64,000 nt of DNA from Trebouxia sp. TZW2008 (lineage: Eukaryota > Chlorophyta > Trebouxiophyceae > Trebouxiales > Trebouxiaceae): the NCBI GenBank assembly GCA_002118135.1, contig BDIU01000049.1, positions 186,001-250,000 on the forward strand. The letters run 5' to 3'. Both the position numbers and the translations under genes were made by a program. Shown in pieces: positions 10,743 to 22,600 of the stretch (position 1 is the first letter of the stretch; every line of letters starts with the position of its first letter). Under the pieces are notes generated by a model, which did no database searches, was not told where the DNA came from, and saw nothing but the letters and a program-made list of their open reading frames with translations.

Positions 10743-11541
10743 GGCCTTGGCAAACACTACGGGCCTTGATCCAGCAAATTTTGCCGTGTGATGTTGACTA
10801 CACTGACCAAACTTGGCTGCAAACATCAGGTCTGTTAGCATTGGCTGGTTCTGGCTTGTATAAGACGCTTTGAGTGTCAGAAGCCCTTTGACTGTCTGCT
10901 GACTTAGAATGAAATCACAAGGAAGGCAATTGGCAGTGTGCCCCACACAGCAGCACTGCTAGAGACAGTGTGAGCAATGCCTATGTAACAGGGTGGCACA
11001 TGATTAGGCTAGCGGGAGTTATCCGGTTATTAGCCTAATGGCAATTCACCGATTACGTGTACTTTTGTAACAGTCTACAAGCAATGCAGTACTAATGCGC
11101 ATGCGCGACAGCATCATGCAATCAACGGCATGCATGCAGCATATGAGCAACGAAAATGCAAAGGCGCCATGGCCAATGCAACGAAATGGTTTGTGTTACA
11201 ATTCTGTACACTAGCACACTTCACTCGCCATCACTTTGGTCTTGAATTGAGTCGTGAAGCATGAGACTTGACTTACTAAGTGGGGGCTTGATGACTAACT
11301 CTGCATCGCATGAGTCATATCAGTAGTCACTCTGCTGTGCTGTCGAAGCAATGTGTAAGGCTGCATATGCTCATTTTGGGCTGCCTAGGCACTTCACTGC
11401 ATACATCACTTATATGAATACACCAATTATACAAACACCGTTTATACATATCTACATAGATTTATGCAGAACTATACAGATGACAAGCTGATTACCTAGC
11501 GTGTCTTGATTTGATATGCATTTGACACCGAAACAACATTA
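10743..11541. other. Intergenic, with one short inverted repeat
   Basis: No gene is seen. A perfect inverted repeat pairs ATTAGGCTA (11003-11011) with TAGCCTAAT (11031-11039). It could be a terminator-like hairpin or part of a small element. Confidence 0.4.
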
Positions 11542-12242
11542 CTAAGAATTGGACTGGAATCGGATAACATCTGTTGTTATTGCTCTGCCTCCTACTGCCA
11601 TGTACAGCTGCACTGGTTTGTTTTTGCTGTCAACTGCATATCGCGCCGTCACTTTGCCCAAGGCTGTCATGAAGCTTCCCCCAAATATGGAGCAGTCAAA
11701 GTCAGCAACACTTGCTTTGCCTTGAAATGGCAGGCCCTCAACAATGCTCTTTAACGGTATGAAAGAGCGGCTCAATGGGTAGTGATCTGTGCAAGTTGTT
11801 GCTGTGCCTTCATAATGGCACAATGTTTGGTTGGTGAACCACTCATATGTGCTTTCGTTTCTCAGCTGCACTTGCTCCTGCCACAAGATAGGACCTGCCG
11901 TTCCACCAACCCTGCAGCGCAAACTCTAAGTCAGCGATCTTTGTGCGCTTGCTCGACATAAGCACAAGCGTTTGCTTACGCTAGCGATATCAAATCGTAT
12001 GCACTGGTGTCAGTATCTCGGACCAAAAAGGTTGAGTTAAACCGCGTCGGTAGGTTTGGCGACACAATAGTTTCCTGATCCGGGCCAGAATTTTCATCAC
12101 CCAGCTGTGAGTCTGTGAACAAAGTTGCAAGCAACAACAGCTTCCTGGCGGGTGTGGCCGTTGCAAAATATCCGGGTTTCAGCTGCATCACAAGATTGCG
12201 CGGCTGCCACACAGAATGCTTGCCTCCAGTCCTGAGCCGCAA
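11542..12242 (-). CDS. Hypothetical protein, last two exons
   Basis: Two exons join in phase: one ending at 11980 (YDLISLA, donor GC|GTAAGC) and one at 11911-11542 starting after TTTGCGCTGCAG. The intron is 68 bases. The protein ends TTDVIRFQSNS. It contains a hydrophobic patch (PARKLLLLATLF), several Cys (CHYEGTATTC, FDC) and N-x-S/T sites such as NES, NQT and NST, which suggest a secreted or lumenal protein. No family is recognised. The 5' limit is uncertain because an alternative open frame (about 12245-12345) overlaps the likely first exon. Confidence 0.5.
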
Positions 12243-12440
12243 TTTAGAAGCTGCTTTTCCTTGTCGGGCGCCTTGTATGAGACAGGCCTGCTTGCCCCCA
12301 GCAACGGATACTCCTCAGGACACACCTATCCTACCAAAGTATCAACTGTAGACTCAAGAAAAGCATTGGATACTGTACCACGTGCTGTGCTGTCGCAGCT
12401 TGGAATCGATGGCAGAGCGCTACAAATGTAATGTTTTTTC

Positions 12441-12735
12441 TATAAACAAACGATAGCGCAGCAGCACATGCATCAGAAACCTAAATGCTCATGCCAATCA
12501 TCTTATGTTGGGCTCACAAAATGTCTGAGCATCTCTTCTAGTGTCTTGTTGGTCCTTTCTGCCTGACCATCAGCAGCAGGATGGAATGCTGTTGACATTG
12601 CTTAGTGCCAAGTGATGCTGTAAGCTCCTCCTTGAACTGACTGGTGAAGAGTGTATCTCTGTCACTGACAATCTTGCATTGCATGCCATATGTTGATAGT
12701 AGATTCAAAAGCAGGTTCTGCCAAGACGCCAAATC
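12441..12735 (-). mobile_element. Ty3/gypsy-type integrase fragment
   Basis: The minus strand encodes the integrase core signature IVSDRDTLFTSQF-EL. After a frameshift near 12600 it continues [16 protein letters not shown] and a TLEEMLRHF stretch. These are the second Asp and the Glu (GQAERTN) of the retroviral-type DDE integrase of LTR retrotransposons. The fragment is 5'- and 3'-truncated, with no LTR or reverse transcriptase nearby. Confidence 0.75.
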
Positions 12736-12739
12736 TGGC

Positions 12740-14449
12740 TAGGGTCTACACTGCCTTAGGCAAAGCATATGGGACCTTAACAGAAGATAGACTTAATATC
12801 CTACACAAGGCCTTTACATACTCGTAAACGCACAATAGTGAACTCCATGCCAAATTTAACAATCCATGTTTTGAATATGCAACTATGAAACTACTGAGCA
12901 GATACAAAACGGGTAACACACAAGGAAACAAGGAGGCAAGGCTCAAGCAAGAATGGCGCACACCAGACGCCTTCATGAAGGCATTGACTCAAGGACTGAG
13001 CTTGACAACAGAGAGATTTGCGTCGCCTCTGAAACTCAGCCCACACTTGACAAGCTACTATATGAGGAGGATCAGCTTTTTGGAGCCAACTATAATGCAT
13101 ACAGCACCAAGTGGACAGGAGCCTCACAAGCCACACCGGAAACAGGATCTGCAGCAGCAGACAAAGCTGTAAGATGGGCAATAGCAAGCGCAGAACAAAG
13201 CCAAGTTCTGACTGCACTCACCCTGCCATGGGAAGGCCCCTCAGGGACAGCATATGCAAAATGGCTGGCGCACCCCATGGTGTATGAGATCAAAACCATC
13301 AAGGAGTCACATATCGTATTGCACTACCCTATGTGGGAGACACTAGCCTGTCCAAAGCAAGCCAAAACCAAATGAGACGTCAAGTTTATGGTCATAGCAA
13401 ACGAGCAAGGTCTAATAGAGTTTCTGAAACAAGATGCTGTCCTCAGGCTTCATCAAAACCGCGCAAAACCGCGAGGACCAAGTGATCAGGGTCAAGAACA
13501 TTCTTGGCAAGAGAAACAGCATTACAACACAGCCTCAGCAAGTGCCGAAAGGACTGCACGCACCAAGCAAATTCAACAAAGTAAGCTGCTGCCTGACGCG
13601 CAGCTGGCGATCACAAGACATTGAACAACAAGAGCTGCCAGGCGAAATGACAAAGCCCATAGGGTTGAAGCACAAGCCACATAAGATCATCTACACAGAT
13701 GGAAGCAGCAGACAGATCACTGACACAGGCATCATGACCGCATCTGGGGTCTATTGAGAAGCAGCAGCAGATCAATTGAAACTAACAGTGTTCTCATGCA
13801 AGCAAGGAATACTCAACACCATCACAAGGGCTGAGCTAGCTGCCATATTTGTGGCACTCACCTTCTGTAGGCCCCACTTTGACGAAAAGATTGCAACAGA
13901 CTCCAAATGCAGCATGGACAAGATAGCAAAACATCTCAGAAACCCCACGCTGACCACTAAAGACTGCCATCAGCCCATGTTGCAAGCCATTGTACAACTG
14001 CTGGTTGCTAGAGCCAAATCTGGACATGAAACTACCCTCATGAAAGTCAAGTCGCACATAGGCATTGCAGGCAACGAAATGGCAGACAAGCTAGCAAACC
14101 AGGCTGCATGTCTAACTGCAGAAGAAAGACGGTAGGCATCGCAGGCAACGAAATGGCAGACAAGCTAGCAAACCAGGCTGCATGTCAAACTGCAGAAGAA
14201 AGACAGTGTGATGTAGACCTATCAACTCAACACCTCGCGGACCTAAGACACAAATTCTGGCCCAAACAACAAACCAAAGAGAGAGACAAGAATGGAGCTG
14301 GATGCAGTCAGTGGCAAAATTTTAGAGACTTGAGAAGCTCCCTGAAAACAGCAGTACACAACAAGCTGAGGCTCGGACAAAGAAATCAAGAGTCAATATA
14401 CTTTAGAGCATGGCAGGATATACTCCAACTTGAGGGATGGCACCACTAG
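12740..14449 (+). mobile_element. Non-LTR retrotransposon relic with RNase H domain
   Basis: The clearest part is an RNase HI domain at about 13680-14130. It shows the first Asp in IIYTDGSS, the Glu in RAELAAI, the second Asp in ATDSKCSM and the terminal VKSHIGIAGNEMADKLA block. This is the RNase H found at the end of ORF2 in several LINE clades, and a typical post-RNase H tail ending YFRAWQDILQLEGWHH follows to the stop at 14449. An in-frame TGA at 13755 and a 74-base duplication break the frame. Upstream frames to about 12740 have ORF2-like composition, but the reverse transcriptase motifs are missing. It lies next to and opposite the integrase fragment, so this is a small TE graveyard. Confidence 0.7.
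14061..14208 (+). repeat. 74-bp tandem duplication within the RNase H end
   Basis: The segment starting ggcattgcaggcaacgaaat at 14061 restarts at 14135 with few mismatches. Because 74 is not a multiple of three, the duplication shifts the frame and adds a TAG at 14133-14135. Confidence 0.85.
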
Positions 14450-16610
14450 GCTCGACGCGGGGACTATCTCTACGTGCTCGCGTTCGCGTTGAAGAGTCCA
14501 ACGCGGCAAAACCCGCGACGTGACGCGGACTTCTCGCGTTGCCAGCGTCAGTCGCTCTATGATCACTCAAGAGACAGGCTGAAGGTCACCTTGCTGTGTT
14601 CGTGCTTTTGAACCGTGTCTTTTGCTCAACGCACACTAAGGCATCTTGCATTGAGCTCTCGATATTTGTGACCCATTAGTGACAGCAGTACTGCATTTTT
14701 TAGGCCTTGCTTGGTGAAACACTGTGGGGTTGTAATCAAGACAAGTGCTAGGTTTGCCAAGAACGGCAGAACATCTTCAAAGTAATTTCACAGCAAGAGC
14801 TATTTGTTTGTGCAAATTCGTTCATGCAGCCTTTGCTCCTCAGCAACATTGTTCTTACCACGCCTGCAGACATGCACCTAGCTGCAGCTGTGCTTTCTTG
14901 CTGCTATACATTGCTTGCTATTTGAAGTCATCATGATCAACTTGGCAAGAGGCCATGGACTAAAGCTCTGCTGATGGAAGAGCCCACGCACAAGTGTCAT
15001 GTTGCACGCACAGCATGCAAACTTGATAGCACTTTGCCATGGCCACTTTAAAGTCAAATTTGATTGTAACAGCCATTGATCTGCTTTGCATGCACAAACA
15101 TTGTCGAACAGTAACATGATGGCATGTTCAAGCGCTGCAGTGTGATGTGACAAGGTATGATGACAGCTATGGAAAGGTTGTTGGCGGCAGCATGATCATG
15201 AGCATTCCTTTGCGCTACATGATTACAAGTTCAATAACGGCTGCCACATGCAGGCATGCAGCCCAAACACACTCACAACTTGTCTAGCACCGCAGGTTCA
15301 TGTGTTCGTCATTCTGTGATGTAACACGCTGAGTAAGCGCATGTGCCACCTCTTGACTTGCTGTGCGTTCACAAGTTATGGTTGAAAAGGTGGCCAGCCA
15401 CTGCTGAGCAAGCAACATCTCTAGTTAGGATCTTGACAAGTTAAAATCTAGCAGTTGATTTTACAGGTTTTCAATCAAGCTCTCTTTGCTTAGTAAGGCA
15501 AGCCCCACGACATAGCCATGACTTAATCCTGCAAATGCTTAGAAATAGCAAAAGGTCAGTGATCAGTGTTGTATATATATATGTTCATGCAAGACATTTG
15601 GCTTTTTATGATTGCTGTGCTGTCAGTTTCAATTTGAGAAGTTGCAGGAATCTTAATCTGTGCCCCAAGACACCCTATATATCATTTTATGCAAGCATCC
15701 ATGCGCATTCTGAAGCGTGTGCTTCAAGCGCTGCATGTTGACTTCTGGAACGCAATGATGCTGACATTGGCAATCATATATTTGATGCACGAGCTCTGCT
15801 ACACCAAGTACTAACTTGTAGTATTCAACGCAACGCTGCTTTGCCAGCGAGAGCGCTATGGTGGATGTGAAAAAAGCATGCAAGGTCGTGCAATTGTGCA
15901 GGAGAAGATAGGGCACGTGCTACACGGAGAACACGTAAACCGCGGCAAGCAAGTTTATCGTAAACTGTTTATGGGAACCTTTGCACATGCTTTAGTCATG
16001 CCAGGCTGCAGGTCCCATCGGCCTCACAACAAGCGCACCTTTGACTGCGCGTGCGAGTCTTCGATCCGTGTAGATTGCATCTGGCAGCTTGTGGATTACA
16101 AGTGCAAGTCGTATCCATTTTTGACCTGAGATTCCTGCGTTGAGAACTTTGGCTGTGTACACTGCAATCCGTCGTACAGTGGTGCACAAGTAACAGCATC
16201 CGCTGAGTCTGCAGCTTCTGCTGCAAGAAAACTTGCAAGCATAGGGTGCACGAAAAGTAAACCGAAGGTTTTGAAAACACCTTTGTTGGGTTGCAACTGC
16301 TCAACAGAGGACGACAGGTGACCGTTCAATACCCCAAAGCTTTATATTGATGCGAGGTCGGCCTTATCCAGTGACCAAACTGCAGGTCGTCAACGTTGAA
16401 CAGAGGCACTCCCACTGGAGTCGCCTCTTCATCTCTGCACACAGACAGCACAGATGGCACTTGTGCAGGTATGGGGTAGTTGAACAGCTTCACTCATGCT
16501 GTCTGCAGCGCAAGACACTGCAGCACGCCGATATTTGCCACAATCTGCAACAACTGCTCACATTGAGCAGCCTTGACAGGCCACACAACACTTGCTCTGG
16601 CTGGCTGCAG
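14450..16610. other. No supported gene; CpG-rich start
   Basis: Positions 14450-14530 are unusually rich in CG dinucleotides (cgcgttcgcgttg, cgcgacgtgacgcgg) and may be the 3' tail of the retroelement. The rest has short open frames on both strands without recognisable domains. Early exons of the kinase gene may lie within 16380-16600, but none could be joined in phase. Confidence 0.45.
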
Positions 16611-19600
16611 AGTCACCATATTCTCCACTTGGACCAGCAGTAAATACAGCGCCTGTTCCAGGGGCTGTTGATCTAGCCAGATCACTTGCTATTGACCTGG
16701 CAAGGCAGCATGTGCTCAAGGAGACAGCCTCAAGCAAAAGCCATCAGCAGAAGCTTGATCGAGCTTTCAGCGCCATTAAAGCATTTGAGCATTCGCACTC
16801 AGTCACGCCGCTCCATGACTATCAGTTCAAGGGCAGCTCAAATGATCTGGACAAGATCAGCGTGGCAGCAAACATACGCAGGAACAGCTCATCAAACTCC
16901 CTAGGATCAATCCCAGACTCACCAAACGCTTCCTTCACAGGTAAGCACATACTTGCCAGCGCCAAGGGCGCTCACAGCATTTGAACGGGTACCGTGCTAT
17001 GATGTGAAGCTTCTGCAATAGATACAGCAGATCCGTAGTTGCAATAATCCCCAGCACCTGCTCAGCATGCAAGGCTGTACAGTAACTTCCTCTTGTAAAG
17101 ACTGCATTGTTTACCCAGGAAAATGTCCTTACACTGAATTGTCCTTACTCATAGGCAGCACTGCAGTCAGAATGCAGTGAGTGGTTCCCAATTGCATTGT
17201 TTTTCATAGAGGGAGTCCTTATATCAAGTGTCCTTATACAGAGAATTCACTGTGCCAGGATGTGCCATAAGAGTGTGTCAGCATGTGCATGCTGCATGCA
17301 TGATCATGCCTGATGCAAAAGTGCACAGAATCAGTTGGGTCTTATGTATTGCAGCTGGGCGTGGTGCCAGCAGGCTCAGCAACTTGTCCAAGAACAGTTG
17401 CGCTGCATGGACATCTCCTGAGCGAACTTGTCCCCAAAACAGTTGTGTTGTATGCACACCTCGTGAGCAAACTTGTCCAACAAAAGTTGTGTTGTGTGCA
17501 TTGCAGCTGGCCGCGGTGCTAGCAGGCTCAGCAACTTGCGTGCTGGCAACAGCAGCAAGGTGTTGGCGCCACAGGGCGTCACAGTGGCAGATTTCCCCTC
17601 AGGCAATGAACTGGACGCAGCCAATGGTGTGGTTCATGAAGATGCTGCCATTGAGATTAGCCGCAAGCTGGTCGTTGACAGTCTCAAAGTCAGTGCCTGT
17701 CTCTCCGCCTGCCCCCCTGTGCCCCTCCCCTTTTCCCCTTTGTTCCCCCCCTTTCCAGCCTGTGTCTTTCCCCCTCCCCCTAGGCTTTCTCGCATTGCGC
17801 TTCCTGTCGCGCATGACAGTACGTGCATTTGTCAGGCTCTGAACAAGCCACAGTGCCTTGCTGCATATTCTTACATTCTACGTGAGCTTTTTCACGGCGC
17901 AAAACAGTGCCTCATGTTGCCTTTGTGGACAGCTTATACAATGGCAGCCGCAATAGAATTGGCATATATTGTGCTTCCACCTGACGGATGTCATCAAAGT
18001 TGTTGCACATGCACAGACTGCGAATGGGCACGGTTGTAGATAATGCATAAATGTTTGCTGCTGAGAGATTGATTGGTAGTCATGTCTTCAGGGCATCACC
18101 TTCGTGACACAGTGTATCATCGTCGGAACTCTGGGTCAAGGCGCATTTTGCAAAGTCAAGCTGTTGCTGCACACAGTAGACCTGCAAATGCATATGTCAA
18201 GCATGTGCTGCTGAGGGACTGACAGGAAGCCATGCTTACAGGGCATGACTTTTGTGAACCAAGGCATCATTATGGGAAGCCTGGGTCAAGGCGCAATTTG
18301 CAAAGTCAAGCTGGTGCTGAACACAGCAGACTTGATCTTGCACGTGTCAAGCATTTGCTGCTGGGAGACTGAAAGGATCTTGTGCTTTCAGGGCATTACC
18401 TTTGTGAACCAGTACATCATTGTGGGAACTCTGGGCCAAGGCGCTTTTGGCAAAGTCAAGCTGGTGCTGAACACAGCAGACATGAACTTGTATGCTGTGA
18501 AGCTGCTGAGCAAGGGCTCCCTAATGCGGCATCAGCGTATGCGGCCTCGCACTGCCAGCGACTTCCAACAGGAGGCCCAACGCCGCATGAATGTCATTCG
18601 CCTGCTGCACCATCCCAACATCATCTGCCCCTTTGAAGTCATTGGTAAGTCAATCAATCATGTACCTAGTCCCTGTGTAATTGAGTCCTTGCCAAAACAG
18701 AGGTGTGCTTACCAGTGCTGATGTGAGCTTTAGATGCAGAGTTGTGCGCATGTATCAAGGTCTGCAACGCCGCATGAACGTGATCTGCCTGCTGCACAAT
18801 CCCTACATTATCTGCCCCTTTGAAGTCATTGGTGAGTCATGCACTTACAGGAAAGCAAGCCATCATGGTACTAGCTTTGTGAATGTTTTGGCAGGCAAAA
18901 GCCCTGTCGTTAGAGTAGGCATGTGTCTGTGATGGACCTGAACAACAGTGCTGTAGCAGTGCAGTTGCGAGCTTGATGTCTTGCTGGAATCGCAGTTTAA
19001 AACTGCCAGCTCTTCCACAGCATCGGATGTATTGAGCTTGTGACAACTAGTCCAACAGCCCCAACAGTGTTTGCATGCGACCTTTGCATGCGTTGTCTCT
19101 CGCTATCTATCACATAGAAGACAGTCCTCAAGTTGCCAGAGGCCTGGTCTGCAGCAGTGAATCAATCCGTTATGCTGCAGCCGTTCTTTATGACACCCGT
19201 CTCAGACGCAAACTACCAGCCATTCCCGCCCGTACTGCATGTCCCCGACTGCACTATGCTGCTTTGCTGCACTGTGATGGTTGTCAATTTCTATATGCAG
19301 ATGAGCCTCAGCCTGACAAGCTGCTGCTTGCACTCGAATGACACTGCACTCAGGCTGCAGATGACGCTCAGGCCGACAAGCTGCTGCTGGTGATGGAGTA
19401 CGCTGAGGCTGGGCCCCTCATGCGTACGACAAACAGCACTGTGCTGCTTTGCTGCATCATGATGTATGTTAGTGTCTGGGTGCAGATGACTCTCAGGCTA
19501 AGCTGCTTGCATTCCATGTCGAGCTTGTGACAGCAAGCACTGTGCTGCATTACACTGATTGATGTCACTGTCTGGCTGCAGATGACCCTCAGGCTGACAA

Positions 19601-22600
19601 GCTGCTGCTGGTGATGGAGTACGCTGAGGCTGGCCCCGTCATGAGGGGAGACAGGTCAACAGAAAAGGTGTCGCTGGCAGAAGGAGTGGCCCTCAAGTTC
19701 TTCAGAGATGTCCTGCAGGTAAAGGCTCCAAGACCAATACGACACAGGGATTTTGGGCTGAATGTGTCCAAGCATTCTCTCTAGGCTGTAGATTTGTTAC
19801 AGCCGCTGTCAGCGCTGCGCAGTCAGATTCCTATTACATGACAAAGAGTTGGGGTGCTTTCATTGCAAGCCCGGCATAGCTTTTCTATGGCTAGGTCTTT
19901 TGCAGCCTCACAGTGCACTTGTACTGCCAGATGCTGTGTTACAGCCAGTTTAAAGATTGTAGAGGCTCAAAAAGATCATGCTCACAGGTCTGAACACACA
20001 TAAGAGCAACAAGCTGTCTCTCAACCTGAGTAGTCAGGTTTTGAGTCACATCTGTGATGCGTCAAAACCAAATTGGCAAAGTAAGAAGCGCTCCAGCCAA
20101 TCTACAGACATGTCACGTCACTTGCATGAACAGCGCCTGCACTCTCAATCAAATCTCAGCCATAACATGCAGCCTGTCTTGCATTCACAGGGGCCTGGAC
20201 TACTTGCATTCCAAGATCATTTTTCATGGTCACCTCAAGCCTGACAATATGCTGCTCACATCTGATAGGTACTGCAAAATCAGTGCGCTGCGTGTGCAGG
20301 GAGTGCACTACTTGCATTTCAAGAACATAGTGCATGGCAACATCAAGCCTGACAACATGCTGCTGGTATCTGACGGGCGTGTCAAGATCAACGCGCTACG
20401 TGTGCAGGGTCTGGAGTCCCTTCATTCAACATAGTGCACAACGACCTCAATCTTCACATCATGATGCTGATGCGTGATAGACACGCTAAGATAAGCGCGC
20501 TGCATGTGCAGGGCCTGGATTACCTGCATCTCAAGAACACTGTTGATGTTGACCTCAAGCCTGACAATATGTTGGCTGCATCTCATGCACATGTGAGATC
20601 AATGCGCTGCATGTGCAGGGCCTGGACTATCTTCATTCCAAGAACATAGTGCACGGTGACCTCAAGCCTGACAACATGCTGCTGGCATCTGATGGGCGTG
20701 TCAAGATCAGTGACTTTGGCAGTGCCCGTATGGTGGATCATGGACACACAACAGTGCGCACCATGGGCACCCCAGCCTTCTTAGCCCCTGAGATGTGTGA
20801 GGGGGCACCCTACCATGGCGAGGTTGCTGACATCTGGGCCCTGGGCATCTGCCTCTACATGTTCATCTACGGTGTGTACTTACTCCTGCTGCTACATGCA
20901 CTGCATCTCAGTACATACACTGCTACTACATGTCCACTGTATGCACTTCTGCCTCAATATGTTCATGTATCGCTTGGGTTCTCTTAAGATATAGTTGTTC
21001 AACAATGGTTTGTTCTACGTGGCTGCTGCTGCTGAGGTGAAACTTGCAGCTGGGATGAGTGCACCACAAGCAGTTTGCCTACTTCTTGCTCTTTCTCTTT
21101 TGTCCCTGCAATTTGCAAAACACAAGAGAGGCAGAATTTAGCAGGGGAGGTTCTGGTGCACGTGTCATGATCAACACTGTTTCCTTCAGCAAGCGGCAGT
21201 ATGTGGAGAGCAAGCCAGACACATGACCACTTGTTGAACTTGCTTGCAACCTCTGCACAATGGTCTTTGGCAATGTGCATCTTGCTGCCAACCAACTTAG
21301 CTTTAGCTCCCTTTCAACACAAGCAGAATTGCATGAAGCTGGCACATGCTTCCACTCATCGCACTTCTAGTCAGCATAGGCAGAGTTGTCACTGGTTTTG
21401 GGCCTAGTACCCGTTAAGCATCCAAGCATGTTGATGCCTCTCTGGTCAGCTCAAGTGTTCTCGTCATTGATTGATGTTGCTGCGCATGGTGTTGCAGGTA
21501 CAGTTCCTTTCAAGCATCCAAGCATCATGGGCCTGTACAATGTCATCCGCACGCAACCCATCAGCTTCCCAAACAGACCTGTGGTGTCTAGCCATCTGAA
21601 GGACCTCATATCACACATGCTGTGCAAGGACCCCAGAAACCGTATCACACTTCCCCAAGTGATGCATCATCCCTGGACGACCCACAGCAACAGTCTACCC
21701 TTGCAGTGTAGACAGGTAACGCTTTGATGGGGTTCCACACTGCACATTTCAAGTAAACAATCCACTGCAACAGTCTGCAGTCAATGCTCTGATGTTGTAA
21801 CACAGCACGCTTGGCCTTGACACAGCAAGCCAGTTCAACTATTTATTAGCAGGTTGTGACCACAGGGCTGAATGCAAGACGCACACACCTTTACATCTGC
21901 TCCTGTACGCACCTCCAGTCCAGTTGCAAGACATGCTGCCTTTTGAAATCAGAAATGTATGATGTTGACGATTCTGATAGCATGCCACCTATGTGCTTCG
22001 TTGGGTATTTGCAGCTTGGTGACTGCATTGAGACTGCAAAGCAGCCTCTTAGGGATTGCCTGGAGGGCCTTGTGGTTCCATGCTCAGCCCCCTCCTTTGT
22101 GTACATAAACAACACCAACAAAATGCAAGGCACTCTTTACTTGCACAATAGACAGTTGTCATAACAAGGCATATGGTTGTGTGTGTAGCTTGGTGACTGC
22201 ATTGAGGATCCCGTGGGTACTGCAAAGCGGCCCCTGGGAGACTGCCTGGAGGGCCTGGTCTCCATGCTCAGCCCCCTCTTTGCTCAGAGGACTTACCCTG
22301 CCGGGACCTTGCTTGTCAAGCAGGTGTGCTCTATTCTCAAGTCATGAATCTCGGCTGCACAGCCTGCTGTCAAGTAGATCTCCTGGTGCCTGCATGCCTT
22401 GCTGTTAAGTCACCCCAACATGATTTTGTGCCCTTTGAAGGCGCCTGTTTGGTCTCTGATGTACACCCTCAAGCTCATGTTGCTTTCATGAGTCAAAGTT
22501 TTGGAACATGATTTGTGTTGTGAAAGGCTGCCAAAACCTGCATGTGGGCTTGCACAAGCTGCTGTCATAAGCATCTGGGTGTTGAGCTGCATACGCTTCA

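Noticed and set aside
12245..12345. Alternative minus-strand frame (EEYPLLGASRPVSYKAP) at the 5' end of the hypothetical gene
   Set aside because: It is protein-like but could not be joined in phase to the downstream exon, so it was left out of the call.
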